From Gari tellinella (Eukaryota > Mollusca > Bivalvia > Cardiida > Psammobiidae): a stretch of DNA of 64,000 nt. Shown here one piece after another: positions 63,635 to 64,000 of this stretch. The number at the start of each line of letters is the position of its first letter. Positions within the stretch are counted from its first letter, which is position 1. Under the pieces are notes generated by a model. It did no database searches. It was not told the DNA's origin and saw only the letters and a list, made by a program, of their open reading frames with translations. The stretch spans positions 56,047,550 through 56,111,549 of the forward strand of contig OV277864.1 in NCBI GenBank assembly GCA_922989275.2, given 5' to 3'. The position numbers and the translations under genes are program-made.

Positions 63635-64000
63635 GTCTTCATATGATACTATTTCTAGTATTTATTAAATCTGCCAATCCACCACCGCCATGTGGAAATA
63701 CGCGAAAAGAAACATACCGTTGTACCAAAAGGCTGATTTCAAGAGTCTAAAAATCAATGGGGGCATTTTTAAACGCCAAACGTGCCAGCTTCGTGATTAA
63801 TTGATTGGATTTGGTTTCATGGCATCGACAGACATCAAAATGGCCATATGGCGCAGTGAAACGATTACGTATCATGTACATATTAAAATATGTTGATCAG
63901 TGTGTACCTCAGAAAATAACCCAAGGCATGTGTAAGGATAAAGGCGTTTGAAACAACAATACTAGACATATATGTACAATAAAGAGCGTCCTGGGTTACA
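63635..64000. other. unique DNA at window end
   Basis: Nothing recognised. Confidence 0.5.

Overview
The window looks like animal, intron-rich, AT-rich DNA, most likely from a heterodont bivalve mollusc. That is an inference from three things: a metazoan centrosomal gene split by very long introns, tRNA-derived SINEs, and arrays of the 'tgacctagtgacctag' and 'tgtgaccttgacctttgac' kind that I associate with bivalve genomes. No rRNA, no functional tRNA, no CRISPR and no bacterial-style gene layout is present.

One gene can be supported well. Five coding exons on the minus strand (34029-33959, 32863-32775, 26704-26576, 25802-25718, 667-586) join in a consistent reading frame (junction phases 0, 2, 2, 0). 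They give about 151 residues of a coiled-coil protein whose segment ADKDFVWSLWKKLQVSNPD followed by RDRKVLEILQ identifies it as the N-terminal part of centlein (CNTLN), a centrosome-linker protein. The introns are about 1.1, 6.1, 0.8 and 25 kb, and the gene continues beyond position 1. A possible non-coding first exon lies near 51146-51260.

Nearly everything else is a dense, multiply nested swarm of short non-autonomous DNA transposons, each with a hairpin core. Names used here: A (TTAACCCATTACCCC ends, about 45 copies), B (TTAACCCTTAGCC, four copies of exactly 214 bp), C (TTAACTCTTTCA, core with 'gatcagagggctcc'), D (TTAACTCTTTGCATGC), F (a 141-bp TTAA element) and J (TTAACCCCTTCACTGCC). All of these sit between TTAA repeats and look piggyBac-like. 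E (CAGGGCTCCAGATAAG ends, 6-7 bp target duplications) looks hAT-like. G and O have TA duplications, H has pogo-like ends, N has GGGGCCCGT ends, R is Harbinger-like. Q are long Helentron-like elements carrying 145- or 154-bp tandem repeats. Families B, C, D, G, J and O share related hairpin cores although their ends differ.

Layout: 0-5 kb, last visible centlein exon boxed by MITEs, then repeats; 5-25 kb, the giant intron, full of families A-E and J plus two unrecognised coding-like stretches (14.9-15.4 and 16.9-17.2 kb); 25-34 kb, four centlein exons with SINEs and MITEs a few tens of bases from their splice sites; 34-48 kb, MITEs, a 145-bp tandem array (39.6-40.8 kb) and a SINE with a 13-bp target duplication; 48-58 kb, larger terminal-inverted-repeat elements, two of them with 5-bp duplications, and a candidate promoter at 51.2 kb; 58-64 kb, mostly unique DNA with one tandem array (59.6-60.4 kb) and an unrecognised coding-like stretch at 63.0-63.6 kb.

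The most informative observations are: a natural empty/filled site pair proving TTAA insertion of family B; repeated use of the TTAA in family A hairpins as a landing site for other elements; neighbouring elements that share one TTAA; and hairpin cores common to families with different ends and different target duplications.
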